A stretch of 64,000 nt of DNA from Synaphobranchus kaupii. Lineage: Eukaryota; Chordata; Actinopteri; Anguilliformes; Synaphobranchidae. Location: positions 18,257,423 to 18,321,422 of the forward strand of contig CM056380.1 in the NCBI GenBank assembly GCA_029718625.1, given 5' to 3'. Positions 24,338 through 34,843 of the stretch are shown here, piece by piece. The notes under the pieces are model-generated. The model saw only the letters and a program-made list of their open reading frames with translations, searched no databases and had not been told where the DNA came from. Each line of letters starts with the position of its first letter. The stretch's first letter is position 1. The position numbers were made by a program, and so were the translations under genes.

Positions 24338-24560
24338 CAGTGCCGTGAAAAAGTTGTTGCCCCCTTCCTGATTTACTCTGTTGCATATTTTTTGCACTGG
24401 ATGTTTTCAGATCTTTAGACAAAATATAATATTGATTTTAGGGAACCTGAGTGAACAAATGACACATTTGTTTTTTACTTATTTCATTTATTTAATGAAC
24501 AAAAAATCCCAACACCCATTTCCGTTGTGTGAAAAAGTAATTGCCCCCTTAACTTCCAGC
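24338..24560. mobile_element. Tc1/mariner-type repeat fragment
   Basis: Directly after a TA it starts CAGTGCCGTGAAAAAGTTGT then TGCCCCCTTCCTGATTT, and contains TGTGTGAAAAAGTAATTGCC near 24527. This start is a very common fish and frog repeat. The partner end is not visible and the solo LTR begins 60 bases further on, so the element is probably truncated or interrupted. Confidence 0.6.
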
Positions 24561-24620
24561 CAATGTAGAATAAAGTAATAATTTTTTATATTTGGTCACA
24601 TCTCCTTAGCATGCCATGAC

Positions 24621-25332
24621 TGTGAGGGGGAGTGTAAGGTTCGGAGAACCAAACGCGATCGATAAGGATTTCTAAAAGAGTATCTAGAAAGATACGCCAC
24701 AAATGCGGAAGTAGCCGCACAGGACGGAGATAACAGAGGATCGGGAGCAAAACTTCCCTAGCACAAGGCAAAACAAAGCAACCTCAAAAACTGAGGCGAT
24801 CTCGATAAACAGCGAGAATAACTAACAAAAGAACCTCACACACTAAATAATTAGGCGTAACAAGAGGTAACGAAACAAAGCAAAACTATAAAATGAGTGA
24901 AGGAAAAGAACAGAAAATAAAACTTGTTATCCAGAGCTCTTGTGGCGAAAGAGCTGAACACAAAAGATAACAAGTAACAAGAATAAAGGATAAAGAGAAA
25001 GATTGGAAATAAAAGAGAAAACCAATATAATCCTAATTCTCTAACCAGACTTGCTGCGTTTCTTATTCATACGAACCAGAAATGCAGCGACCAAATTTCT
25101 TATGCCTTACCGACTTCGTTGTCAACATAGCAAAGACCAATATCGAAGTGCCGAAAGGTGGAAGTCCTGAGCTATATATAGTAAGCAGGAAATCCAAAAC
25201 AGGTGAAAGGGATAATTGCCGGGCGAGATTACAACACCAGAACGGAGGCGGAAAAAATCCGATAGAGCGTCCCAATGACACCAAAAAGAAAACCAAACGC
25301 AGAAAACAGCAGAGGCTGCTAATAACCATGAC
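24621..25332. mobile_element. Solo LTR of an LTR retrotransposon, 712 bp
   Basis: The segment begins TGTGAGGGGG and ends CCATGACA, so it is TG...CA-bounded on either strand. ATGAC stands immediately before it (24616-24620) and immediately after it (25333-25337), a perfect 5-bp target duplication. A TATATATA word is at about 25173-25181. No gag, protease or polymerase frame and no second LTR are present, as expected after recombination between two LTRs. A 5-bp duplication fits Ty3/Gypsy-type elements; the family is not named. The strand is uncertain because both orientations satisfy the ends. Confidence 0.85.
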
Positions 25333-25371
25333 AATGACTTCCTGATGTCTGTGACCCCAACAATATCAAAA

Positions 25372-26223
25372 GACTCATGATATCTTATTTTCTGGTACTC
25401 CTACAAGCGATACTACACTGCCTGGCCAAAAAAAAAGTTGCACACTGCACACTCGTTGGACCGCTTTCAGCTTTGATTACGGTGTGCATTCGTCGTGGCA
25501 TTGTTTCGACAACCTTATGCAACGTCACAACATTTATTTCCATCCAGAGTTGCATAAATTTTTGGCCGAGATCTTGTATTAACAATGGGAGAGTCGAACC
25601 ACTCCGTAAAGTCTTCTCCAGCACATCACAAAGACTTTCAATGGGGTTACGGTCAGGACTCTGGTGGCTAATTCATGTGTGAAAATGATTCCTCATGATC
25701 CCTGAACCACTCTTTCACAATTTGAGCCTGATGAATCTTGGCATTGTCGTCCTGGAATATTCCCATTGATGGGATAACCTTAAGTTATCAGTACATCAGT
25801 ACATATGTCATTCAGTACATTCAGGTACTCAGACATTTTATTGCTGCATAACGTTGCTGAGCCTAGACCTGACCAATTGAAGCAAACCCAGATCATAACA
25901 CTGCCTCCAGAGGTTTTGTATAGTGAGCACTATGCATGACGGGTGCAACGGCGACTTTTTTTTTGGCCAGGCAGTGTATAACCTCTCTGCATTTGAATGG
26001 ATCTCTATGGGAATTTGGGGGTGGGACTAGATTTAGCTATAAATTATGCTGAAAACAGTATGGAATACATGGGTGGTAAAATGGCTGTAAGTCATCAAGG
26101 GCCTGACGTATCAAACGAGCCTCAAACCATCACTCTGCTGCCAGATATGCAGTAGATATGGATGGATCACTTTAAAGGTTGTTTCTCCTGACAAATTTTC
26201 CTATTGAACTCTATGAAAAAATA
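25372..26223. mobile_element. Second copy of the 14.7-kb inverted-repeat element, split by a Tc1-like insertion
   Basis: TGATATCTTATTTTCTGGTA, CTACAAGCGATACTA, TAACCTCTCTGCATTTGAAT, GTCATCAAGGGCCTGACGTA and CAGATATGCAGTAGATATGG match 14688-14945 in the same order. Past GGATCACTTTAA it continues AGGTTGTTTCTCCTG as at 15901. This copy lacks the Harbinger-like insert but has a 561-bp insert at 25416-25976. The second long inverted arm of the first copy is not seen here. Confidence 0.85.
25416..25976. mobile_element. Internally deleted Tc1-like transposon, 561 bp
   Basis: Starts CACTGCCTGGCCAAAAAAAA and ends TTTTTTTTTGGCCAGGCAGTG, with TA on each side (25414-25415 and 25977-25978). The inner sequence reads like a diverged and shortened Tc1 transposase region on the minus strand (for example the plus-strand word CAATGGGGTTACGGTCAGGA corresponds to the SPDxNPIE region) but no long frame survives. 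The empty site GATACTATAACC is preserved at about 14720. Confidence 0.9.
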
Positions 26224-26439
26224 AGTCAGGAGAAGAAACCCTTCAAGTTACATCCATTACATTACATCGTTCTCCATACTCACACTCACAATCTGAGAGT
26301 AGCCTATTTGTGGAGATCTGCAATGCATATTGTAAGTTGTGCTGAAAACTAATGTTTTTTTTAGGTAGGGTTGCAAAGGGGGATCATTTTCCAGGAAACT
26401 TTCGGAAATGTTTTGCCAATTTTCCATCTTATGCCTATA

Positions 26440-27030
26440 AGACCAATATATAAAATAAGACCAATATTATGTTCAAATAACATGCATTCATTCTAACATC
26501 CATTTATGCAAAAAACTTCATTTTTTTCCAAACAAAGTTGAGTGGAAAAAAATAAGGAAGTGATAACTCGCAAAAATGCATCCTCCTTTCCACCACTACC
26601 ACCTCGTCTCCTCCGTTCCCCAGAAAACGGCTGTTGTGTTCTAATCTAATGTTACTGATTTCATATTAATTGTTACATATTAATTAATGTCTCGACGCAA
26701 ACCGCAATGTCAGCTACATTGTATACTGTACAAGCAACTACTTGTACTTCAAACTTACAGGCTGTTTTACATACTTCCGGGTAGGAGATGAGTGGAGGAA
26801 AGGAGGTGAGGAGTAAAGAATATTGGGATGCACCCTTAATCGCCTCATTTTCAGCAAATCTCCGCCCTGCGTGCGAATATACTGGAGAGATGCTTAAAAC
26901 AGACATCTCTTGTCAAATATCACAAATAGCCTAATCACAAATAGCTAAAGCTAAGCAAATTTTGGGAGTAAGTGCCATTTGCATGTGATTATCTTAACTC
27001 AGATTTAAAAAATGGTTTGTTTTGCACTGA
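26440..27030. repeat. Dispersed repeat, interrupted copy (partner at 9865-10262)
   Basis: Matches 9865-10262 on both sides of the element at 26641-26835: AAGACCAATATTATG and TTTTTTCCAAACAAAGTTG to the left, CGCCTCATTTTCAGCAAATC, ATACTGGAGAGATGCTTAAA and CACAAATAGCTAAAGCTA to the right. Confidence 0.7.
26641..26835 (-). mobile_element. Short hAT-like element, TGCGTCCCAATA family
   Basis: Contains CTAATGTTACTGATTTCATA, GCAACTACTTGTACTTCAAA, CATACTTCCGGGTAGGAGAT and ends GAATATTGGGATGCA. The same order occurs at 58535-58724 on this strand and, inverted, in 53950-54255. The end TGCGTCCCAATA is typical of common fish hAT-type repeats. The 9.9-kb copy of the surrounding repeat lacks it. Confidence 0.7.
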
Positions 27031-28344
27031 ATGCTCTTTGTCACACAAATATCTTTTCAGGATTTTGTGAAAAACCTACTGAATTTGGGTTGCTATAGGG
27101 TTACAATGCTCTATAAATTTCATAAATAACCAGCAATAAGTAATACAAAATAAATATTATACGCATCACCCCCACTCCAGCGAGGGTCACTGGGTTGTAT
27201 ACCGTATTCAGGCAGGAGCGGTGCTACCCGAATACAAACAGCAAACCCAGCTTCCTCAAATACGGCTCAATCACGGCTAATTAGCCAAGTGAGCCGGAGG
27301 ATAGATCGCAATCTTCTCACTCTTGGGAATCCATCCACCAATGAAACAGAGAGGCCAATTTCCACCCAGTCAAACAATGCAGATGTCCAGTGAAGAGAGG
27401 GAGGCGAGGGCTGTCTGTAGAGAGAGCTGGTAATTACCCTGAGAATGGACAGGGAAATTGAGCGGCAATTATGCTCCTGACCTGGAGAGAGGAGGGGGGG
27501 AGAGGGATCAGGAGATCACAGGACCTATAAATTGTCATGAAACAGGGCCAGAGCCCTGATAGTTAAGCCGATAAACGTGAGAATTCGCCGTGATCCACGG
27601 TCGGCCCCCCCGGTCGGCCCCTGGTTGTTTCGGTCTCCCGGGCCTCATTCTGAGCGCTCTGAGGTCGCTCTTTTGCTGTATTTTAATGCCTACAGTCATT
27701 TCCTGTCACACCAGAGCTGTGGCAGAAGGGGCGGAGCTATGAGATTGACAGGACATGATTCATCCATTATGGCTTGGATTGAAATCAAATTAAATACATG
27801 CATTTTGACTTTTCATGTTACATGTCCTAAAATAGATTTTAATTTGGTTTTGACCGCATATTATCCAAGAAGAGATTTTTAATTCATTAAGCATATAAAC
27901 ATCACATTCAATCATTATTTTTCACTTTTCAGAGGAAGTAGTCGACTGTTTTTTTTTGTGATTTGTCCAAAAAAATTGTTAATGCTTCAACCATATTTCC
28001 CAGGGATTTTCTTCATACATATTTATCAAATTTAGATAATTTATCATTAATATGAGTAGAACCAATCTAATGTTTAATATGGAGTGGATCACTGAAACTG
28101 TATTTGCCTCTTAAGTGGGTCATAAGCTGTTGAATACATTAGTTTATACACTGCTTATGAGAGTGAAAGACCTTAGTTATTGAGGGAGTGAAGTAGACTT
28201 GTGACAGACGGTTATAGATGTTACGGGTAAGTGCAGTGTAAGGGCTGTAATTCCCAGTGCAATTTCTGTTTTTGAATCTTGATATTTGGACAATGTTAAA
28301 AAGGCCAAGTGATCCTCAGTGGCAGACTTGAATAAGAATGAAGG
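27031..28344. other. No gene seen: low-copy noncoding DNA
   Basis: The part at 27170-27560 is balanced in GC, has no visible repeats and carries several TAATTA/TAATTG words (GCTAATTAGCC, GGTAATTACC). The rest is AT-rich. Nothing supports an exon. Confidence 0.45.
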
Positions 28345-30293
28345 CGGAATAAGAATCCAGCAACTGTGACCTCAAGAGCATAGAAACTAAATTAGAATAC
28401 ACCAACTGTGACATCAAGAGCATAGAAACTAAATAAGAATACACCAACTGTGACCTCAAGAGCATGGAATCTGAATAGGAATACACCAACTGTGACCTCA
28501 GGAGCAGAGAAACTGAATAAGAATACACCAACTGTGACATCAAGAGCATAGAAACTAAATAAGAATACACCAACTGTGACTTCAAGAGCATGGAATCTGA
28601 ATAGGAATACACCAACTGTGACCTCAGGAGCAGAGAAACTGAATAAGAATACACCAACTGTGACCTCAGGAGCCGATAAACTGATTAAGAATACACCAAC
28701 TGTGACCTCAAGAGCATGGAAACTGAATAAAAATACACCAACTGTGACCTCAGGTGCATAGAAACAAACTGAGTAAGAATACAGCAAATGTGACGTCAAG
28801 AGCATAGAAACTGAATAAGAATACACCAACTGTGACCTCAGGTGCATAGAAACAAACTGAGTAAGAATACACCAACTGTGACCACATGAGCAGAGAAACC
28901 AAATAAGAATACACCAACTGTGAGCTCAGGAGCAGAGAACCTGAATAGGAATACACCGACTGTGACCTCAGGAGCATAGAAACTAAATAAGAATACACCA
29001 ACTCTGACCTCAGGAGCACGGAAACTGAATAAGAATACACCAACTGTGACCTCAGGAGCAGAGAAACTGAATGAAAATACACCAACTGTGACCTCAAGAG
29101 CATGGAAACTGAATAAGAATACAGAAACTGTGACCTCAGAAGCATGGAAACTGAATAAGAATACACCAACTGTGACCTCAGGAGCAAATAAACCAAATAA
29201 GAATACACCAACTGTGACCTCAGGAGCAGATAAACTGAATAAGAACACACCAATTATGACCTCAAAAGCACAGCAACAGAATAATAATACACCAACTGTG
29301 ACCTCAGGAGCAGAGAAACTGAATAAGAATACACCAACTGTGACCTCAGGAGCAGAGAAACTGAATGAGAATACACCAACTGTGACCTCAAGAGCATGGA
29401 GACTGAATAAGAATACAGAAACTGTGACCTCAGAAGCATGGAAACTGAATAAGAATACACCAACTGTGACCTCAGGAGCAAATAAACCACATAAGAATAC
29501 ACCAACTGTGACCTCAGGAGCAGATAAACTGAATAAGAACACACCAATTATGACCTCAAAAGCACAGCAACAGAATAAGAATACACCAACTGTGACCTCA
29601 GGAGCAGAGAAACTGAATAAGAATACACCAACTGTGACCTCAGAAGCATGGAAACTGAATAGGAATAAACCAACTGTGACCTCAGGAGCAAATAAACCAC
29701 ATAAGAATACACCAACTGTGACCTCAGGAGCAGAGAAACTGAATAAGAATACACCAACTGTGACCTCAGAAGCATGGAAACTGAATAGGAATAAACCAAC
29801 TGTGACCTCAGGAGCAGAAAAACTGAATGAGAATACACCAACTGTGACCTCAGGAGCAGACAAACTGAATAAGAATACACCAACTGTGACCTCAGGAGCA
29901 GAGAAACTGAACAAGAACACACCAACTGTGACCTCAGAAGCATGGAAACTGAATAAGAACACACCAACTGTGACCTCAGGAGCATGGAATCTGAATAGGA
30001 ATACACCATCTGTGACCTCAGGAGCCAATAAACTGATTAAGAATACACCAACTGTGACCTCAAGAGCATGGAAACTGAATAAGAATACACCAACTGTGAC
30101 CTCAGGAGCCAATAAACCGATTAAGAATTATACCAACTGTGACCTCAAGAGCATGGAAACTGAATAAAAATACACCAACTGTGACCTCAGGTGCATAGAA
30201 ACAAACTGAGTAAGAATACAGCAAATGTGACGTCAAGAGCATAGAAACTGAATAAGAATACACCAACTGTGACCTCAGGTGCATAGAAACCAC
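28345..30293. repeat. 42-bp minisatellite, about 46 copies, with higher-order structure
   Basis: Consensus ACCAACTGTGACCTCAGGAG, CAGAGAAACTGAATAAGAAT, AC. Because 42 is a multiple of three, frames remain open over long distances on both strands: 373 codons on plus (TPTVTSGAEKLNKN repeat) and 424 on minus (APEVTVGVFLFSFH repeat). A 294-bp (7-unit) period links 29121 and 29415, and a 126-bp (3-unit) period links about 29643 and 29769. About 130 bp at 28722-28850 recur almost unchanged at 30161-30290, at the right end. I see no start context, splice site or homolog that would make either frame a gene. Confidence 0.95.
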
Positions 30294-30374
30294 TTTATTG
30301 GCTTTAAGATGCAATCTGTGAAACCTTGGGAATGTGACGGACAAAGAATGTTGAAGAAACCTTGTTTTTCACTG

Positions 30375-30575
30375 TACAGGGTGTGTGTGTGTGTGTCCAT
30401 GCGTGTGTTTGTATGTATTTGTGTGTGCATATGTTTGTATGCATATGTGTGTGTGTGCGGCACACACCTGTATGTGTATTTGTATGTGCTTGTCTGAACC
30501 TGTGTGCATGTGTGTGTGTCTGTGTGTATGTTTGTGCATATGTGTATATGTGTATGAGTGTATATGATTTTGTGT
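30375..30575. repeat. TG-rich low-complexity tract
   Basis: GTGTGTGTGTGTCC, GTGTGTTTGTATGTATTTG and similar words for about 200 bp. Cys-Val frames on plus and Thr-His frames on minus come from this composition. Confidence 0.9.
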
Positions 30576-31197
30576 GCGTCACCCTTAGAGACAAGAGTAC
30601 AGCTGACAACCCCGTATGTATGGCACTCGCGGTTAACCATGTGTGTCAGAACACTCTGTGTCCTGGGGCCTTAAGAGTTGCCCCCCACCCCCCCCCCTCC
30701 CGGTCTGAGTCCCTGAGCGACCAGGGAGATGGGACACACTGTCACCGCAGATCAGCCGAGGACCAATCCAGAGAGATCCGCCCCTCACAGTGAGAAAACC
30801 CACCTTTAACCATTTAAAAAAATATTACTCTACTTAAACACATCACAGTCAAACAAATATACCTTTAACATTTTAACTGGTATATCAAGAAGAAATATCA
30901 CCCTGCACCTTCTTACTAATTGGGTCAATAGTAACAACAAACAGTGTTTGTTGTTTTTTTAATGACCACATAGCTTTTGAACCATGACCCTCAACTGGCT
31001 AAATTGTCGGCTCAATGGTAAAAGAATGGTCCCACAAGGGCATCCATAAGATGTCTTCTGTGAGGCTGAGCAGACCACTAAAGAGTTAAAGAGAAATGCA
31101 AAGGCATAAAGGCCTGTGAATCAGACTGGCTGGGCTCTAAGGGGACAGACTGGACTGGCGGTAGGGCGTAGCGGAAGGGGCGGTGGCAGTCACTTAC
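30576..31197. other. Probable intron immediately 3' of the Dock3-type exon
   Basis: A C-rich run is near 30680-30700. Apart from the donor GTAAGTG read on minus at 31197, nothing in this stretch resembles an exon or conserved signal. Confidence 0.5.
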
Positions 31198-31348
31198 TCG
31201 TTTCCCCCAGTCCAGCCGCACGGGTGATGTGTCTCTTCACGTCGCGGACCTGGTCCTGGGTCAGGTGGCCCGACAGCATCTGCCGGCGCAGGTCGGTGAG
31301 CTCGTTCATCACGTGGCGGAGCTTGTAGAACAGGTCCACTTTGTGCTT
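31198..31348 (-). CDS. dock3: Internal exon of a DOCK-B family gene, probably dock3 (with 1-base insertions)
   Basis: Read on the minus strand, a pyrimidine-rich tract and CAG acceptor precede AAG at 31348, and a CGA|GTAAGTG donor follows 31198. The peptide starts KHKVDLFYKLRHV and contains MNELTDLRRQ, SGHLTQDQV and VKRHIT, which I recognise as the stretch between the N-terminal SH3 domain and the DHR-1 (C2) domain of Dock3. From memory Dock4 reads differently here (FHRLWHIMNE, VGHLTHDR), so Dock3 is preferred. DOCK3 is a neuronal, ELMO-bound exchange factor for Rac1. After HIT the conserved continuation VRLDWG lies one base out of frame: CCC stands where CC is expected (31222-31224 on the plus strand). 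A second probable extra base is in AAA at 31201-31203, where family members read Asn-Glu. Without both the exon is 149 bp, begins in phase 0 and splits a Glu codon at the donor. Sequencing error and pseudogene are both possible; strong splice sites favour error. Confidence 0.85.
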
Positions 31349-31849
31349 CTGCGTGAGGCAGGAAAGAGGGAGACACAAACGAGGCGATGAGGAGAGCGGA
31401 GCCTACGCCTTTCCGACAGAGGAAGGTGCGTGTGGAGACGGCGACTGATGCGTCACGCTGTGTGAAGAGCTTAATCATTGGGTAGAGGCGGCGTGGGGAC
31501 GGAGCTCATCCACAGCTAAGCCACACATCAGAGTAGACCTCCCCATCACCACCTGCTTCTTAATAACAAACCTTAGCTTGTGGCTACATGGCTGTATCCA
31601 CAGACTGACTTGCGGTCCGGGAAGTTACAAAAAAATCTACAGAGAGCACACATCACTGTCCAGCTAAAGGCAGAGGGAAATGTCTCACAGGCTCTACGCA
31701 TGGGGCAGGACCTGTCAGGGATCACATGGGCGGAGCAAAGACATTTCACATTCAGTGGAATCTCATAGCGCTGCTCAAACTGGCTAAATCAACTCCTGTC
31801 TAAAACAAAGAGAACTGGACCTGCAGGATTACAGAAAGCCTGGCGGGGG
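31349..31849. other. Probable intron immediately 5' of the Dock3-type exon
   Basis: Read on minus, CTCTTTCCTGCCTCACGCAG ends at 31349 and forms the polypyrimidine tract and acceptor of the exon. Further right no exon was recognised. Confidence 0.6.
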
Positions 31850-32150
31850 TAAGGTCTTTCTCCAGTCCCAGCCTACTGAGGTACAGTCTCTCTAGTCCAG
31901 CCTAAGGTCAGACCTACTGTGGCACAGTTTCTCTATCTAATCTAGGTTTAGGACAGGCCTAATGAGGTAAAGTATCTCTAGACCAATTTTAGGACTGGCT
32001 AAGGTATAGTCTCTCTAGTCCAAGCATAGTACAGTCTTTCTCTAATCCAGGATTAGGACTGGTCTGCTGAGGTACAGTCTCTTTAGTCCTGGTTTAGGAC
32101 AGGCTAACTGAGGTACAGTCTCTCTCTCTCTCTAATCCAGGCCTAATGCA
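31850..32150. repeat. Diverged tandem repeat, units of roughly 45-60 bp
   Basis: TGAGGTACAGTCTCTCTAGT, CCAGG and TTAGGACAGGC recur about six times with length changes. The last unit has an expanded (TC)n. It is old compared with the other arrays. Confidence 0.75.
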
Positions 32151-33866
32151 GGCCTATGATATGTCAGCTGATATGGTAACACCACACGTGTCATCATTGT
32201 GTGACACAATATGGGCATCACTATGTTGGAGGATAACAATCCCATCCCAGCTGTAGACAGGAACATATTTGTACACATTGGTGTTCTTAAACCTACATGG
32301 CTTTGACTTGACATTGAAAAACAAATTCAAATTCCAGAAAAGTGTCTTTGCAATGTCTTAAATGGGTGAAAGAGAGAAATGTGGTAAAAAAAAACACTAC
32401 CTTTCCACAGCGTATCAATAGGCTGCATTTGTACTACAATACCATGTTCAACACAAGCTAGCCCCCTGCCCTACCCACAGAATAATCTTATTTAGGTCTC
32501 TCATTTAAATCATGGGAAAAATTAATGTTTTCCATAGGTTCCAAAAGCAGAAAACAATGCTGACATCCTGCTCGTTGAGAATAACACAATATTACACATA
32601 ATGACCTTCAAATGCATGTCTCTTAGGACAGAGTGAAGCGGCTGTAAATGCTGATTTCTAGGATGCGTTTACTTGGCCATGAAAAACATGTTCAATATCC
32701 ACTGAAATCACAGGGTGTGGCAGGCCCGTTTTCTGTGGCAAACAGATGTTATGAAACTGGAGATGCCTCTAGTCTGGATTCATAGGGATTTATGTCATTA
32801 GTAAAAAATCACTGAGAGACACCAAATTTGAAGCCATAGTCAGCAACTCTATACAAACTGCAAATGCAACATACAGATACCGTTTCCTTTATCAGAAAGA
32901 CTATCCCGGTCTGGGTTGCTTGTTCATGGGAAATTACATGCAATCACTGCAGTAAGCAATGCCATATTTTAGCCATCAGCAGCTAGAAATCAAATGTTAA
33001 TACACCTCAGTCACTTGTTTTGTTTAAGAGTACATGCATGATATTTGAAAAAGCATTTTCTGGATTGACTTTCAACGTGATTTTCATAAAACCATGAGGA
33101 TAGGTCGATGATCACAAGGCCATCCACCCTCCAATACCATTAGTAATCTGGACCATGCAATTACTGATACCCACAATTAAATCAACAAAATGGTTTTACA
33201 CTGAGCCTCTTACAGAAAAACAAATGACATTTAAACTACCTTTTATCAACACTTTTAGTAATATGCCATTTATGTTCAATCACTTGTTGCAGTAATATTT
33301 TAGTCAGCAAACTAAAATCTTTGATGTATAAACTATGGGACTGTTTTTGTTGTGGAGGCGTCCATCGCTGAATAGCACTTAAAAAAAAGTCCCGCACGTC
33401 TAAATGTGAACAAAAGGTTTTGCTTCCACTTCTCCGTATTAAGTATGATGATAATTACACTGAAAGAATGACAGTATCTGGGAATAAGAGATGAATGAAG
33501 GCTACGTGTGGGAAGCAAATTTATGCATTTATTATGTCATTTATTACGAAAAGCTAACTGGGAAAACGGACTAGTCGTGTACTAAGTAATCCAGACTCTA
33601 ACGTTGTTTTTAAGGCATCTGGGAATTTGAATGGAATTCCAAAGGCCTGCCCAATTTGACTGTAATCCAGGATGTGGCCTTAGGTCCATAGATACGAAGC
33701 CATGCTAACTGCTCACAACGACCTGACACAGTGACTCAATTGTTTCATACGACAGGAAAGAGAACAAAAGCATTACACACAGAGCTCCGAACTGCATTTG
33801 CAGGGGGCTTTATGTACAAGCTCCCTTTTCCGAAGGTGCACCTTTTATAGGACGATTGAAAAAGGA
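32151..33866. other. No gene seen: AT-rich, low-copy noncoding DNA
   Basis: Only short frames of about 60 codons. No repeats stand out by eye. Confidence 0.5.
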
Positions 33867-33980
33867 ATAGGAGTGCTGATCTAGGATCAGCCATATTTAA
33901 TTTTCCATTTTGGCTCATAGTGGATTACGATAAGGTTAAGATATGGACAAGGAAACCTGATCCGAGATCAGTGGTCCTAC
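33867..33980. repeat. Short palindromic dispersed repeat
   Basis: GGAGTGCTGATCTAGGATCA on the left and, on the right, CTGATCCGAGATCAGTGGTC mirror each other over about 24 bp, with GATAAGGTTAAGATATGGAC between. I know this arrangement as a common short inverted repeat of teleost genomes, especially in salmonids. No coding content. Confidence 0.7.
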
Positions 33981-34648
33981 AAAGATTTTTTTGAATACGA
34001 AGAGAAAGGCAATTTTAACGTCCGCAAGGGCTATGCTCGGTCGACCGCGCCGCTACAATATTGCGTTGTTTTTCTGCAGCGGTACAAAAGAGGCTCTGGA
34101 AAGATGGAAATGGTAGCAGTGTGACTCATAAATAAATAAATAACAGCTCAGACGTGCGGTGGAGTAGCTCTAGGCTGTTCGCTGCTATGTGTGAACATTC
34201 TCACCCTCAGTGGTGTGCAGTACATGCCTCTGGATTCTGCTCTGTGAAGTGCAGTCAGGGGGGAGTGCTTTCTGGCTGTGATGCCAGGGCACAGTTCCTC
34301 TCTAAGGGTCGGGCAGTCAAAGATACCCCTGGGAGCTGTAACCAGAGTCCTCGGTTATGGCGGCTGATAGAAGACTCGGGAAGCTGAAGGCGGCTGCGTG
34401 CCAAACGCCGCTTCGGAATTAGGCTGGTTTAGCGGTGTGCTTTCTAAGAGCCCATCTCTTCTCCAACCAGGTTTTAAACTACTTCCTTGTTTACATTATA
34501 AGAATGCAGAGAAATGTACATTTTGCCAGAACCTACTGCTGTTTCCCACACAGTAAATTATTAAGGGCATTGACAGCAGAAAGACGGCACAGGGCATTGC
34601 TGTATTTGGTTTAGTCCCCCTCCCTGAAGGCATACACACAAAAAAGCA
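33981..34648. other. No gene seen
   Basis: Low-copy sequence with short frames only; the longest (77 codons at 34154-34387) has no motif. Confidence 0.5.
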
Positions 34649-34696
34649 GGGGGGGGGGGGGGGGGGGGGGTTCTGGAGTGTCATGCGAGCATGCGG

Positions 34697-34739
<43 letters not shown>

Positions 34740-34768
34740 TGTGTTCACTAAGCCATGCACACACACAT

Positions 34769-34841
<73 letters not shown>
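34649..34841. repeat. Poly-G run and two (CA)n microsatellites
   Basis: About 22 G at 34649-34670, CA runs at 34698-34737 and 34755-34841, separated by a GATGTGTTCACTAAGCCATG spacer; a similar GATGTGTACACATAGCCATG follows the second run, so the CA-plus-spacer block was itself duplicated. Confidence 0.95.

Positions 34842-34843
<2 letters not shown>

Noticed and set aside
25165..25190. TATATATA word as a host promoter
   Set aside because: It lies inside the solo LTR and has no downstream gene.
28838..30167. 424-codon minus and 373-codon plus frames as genes
   Set aside because: Both follow from a 42-bp unit that is a multiple of three; frames are open on both strands at once.
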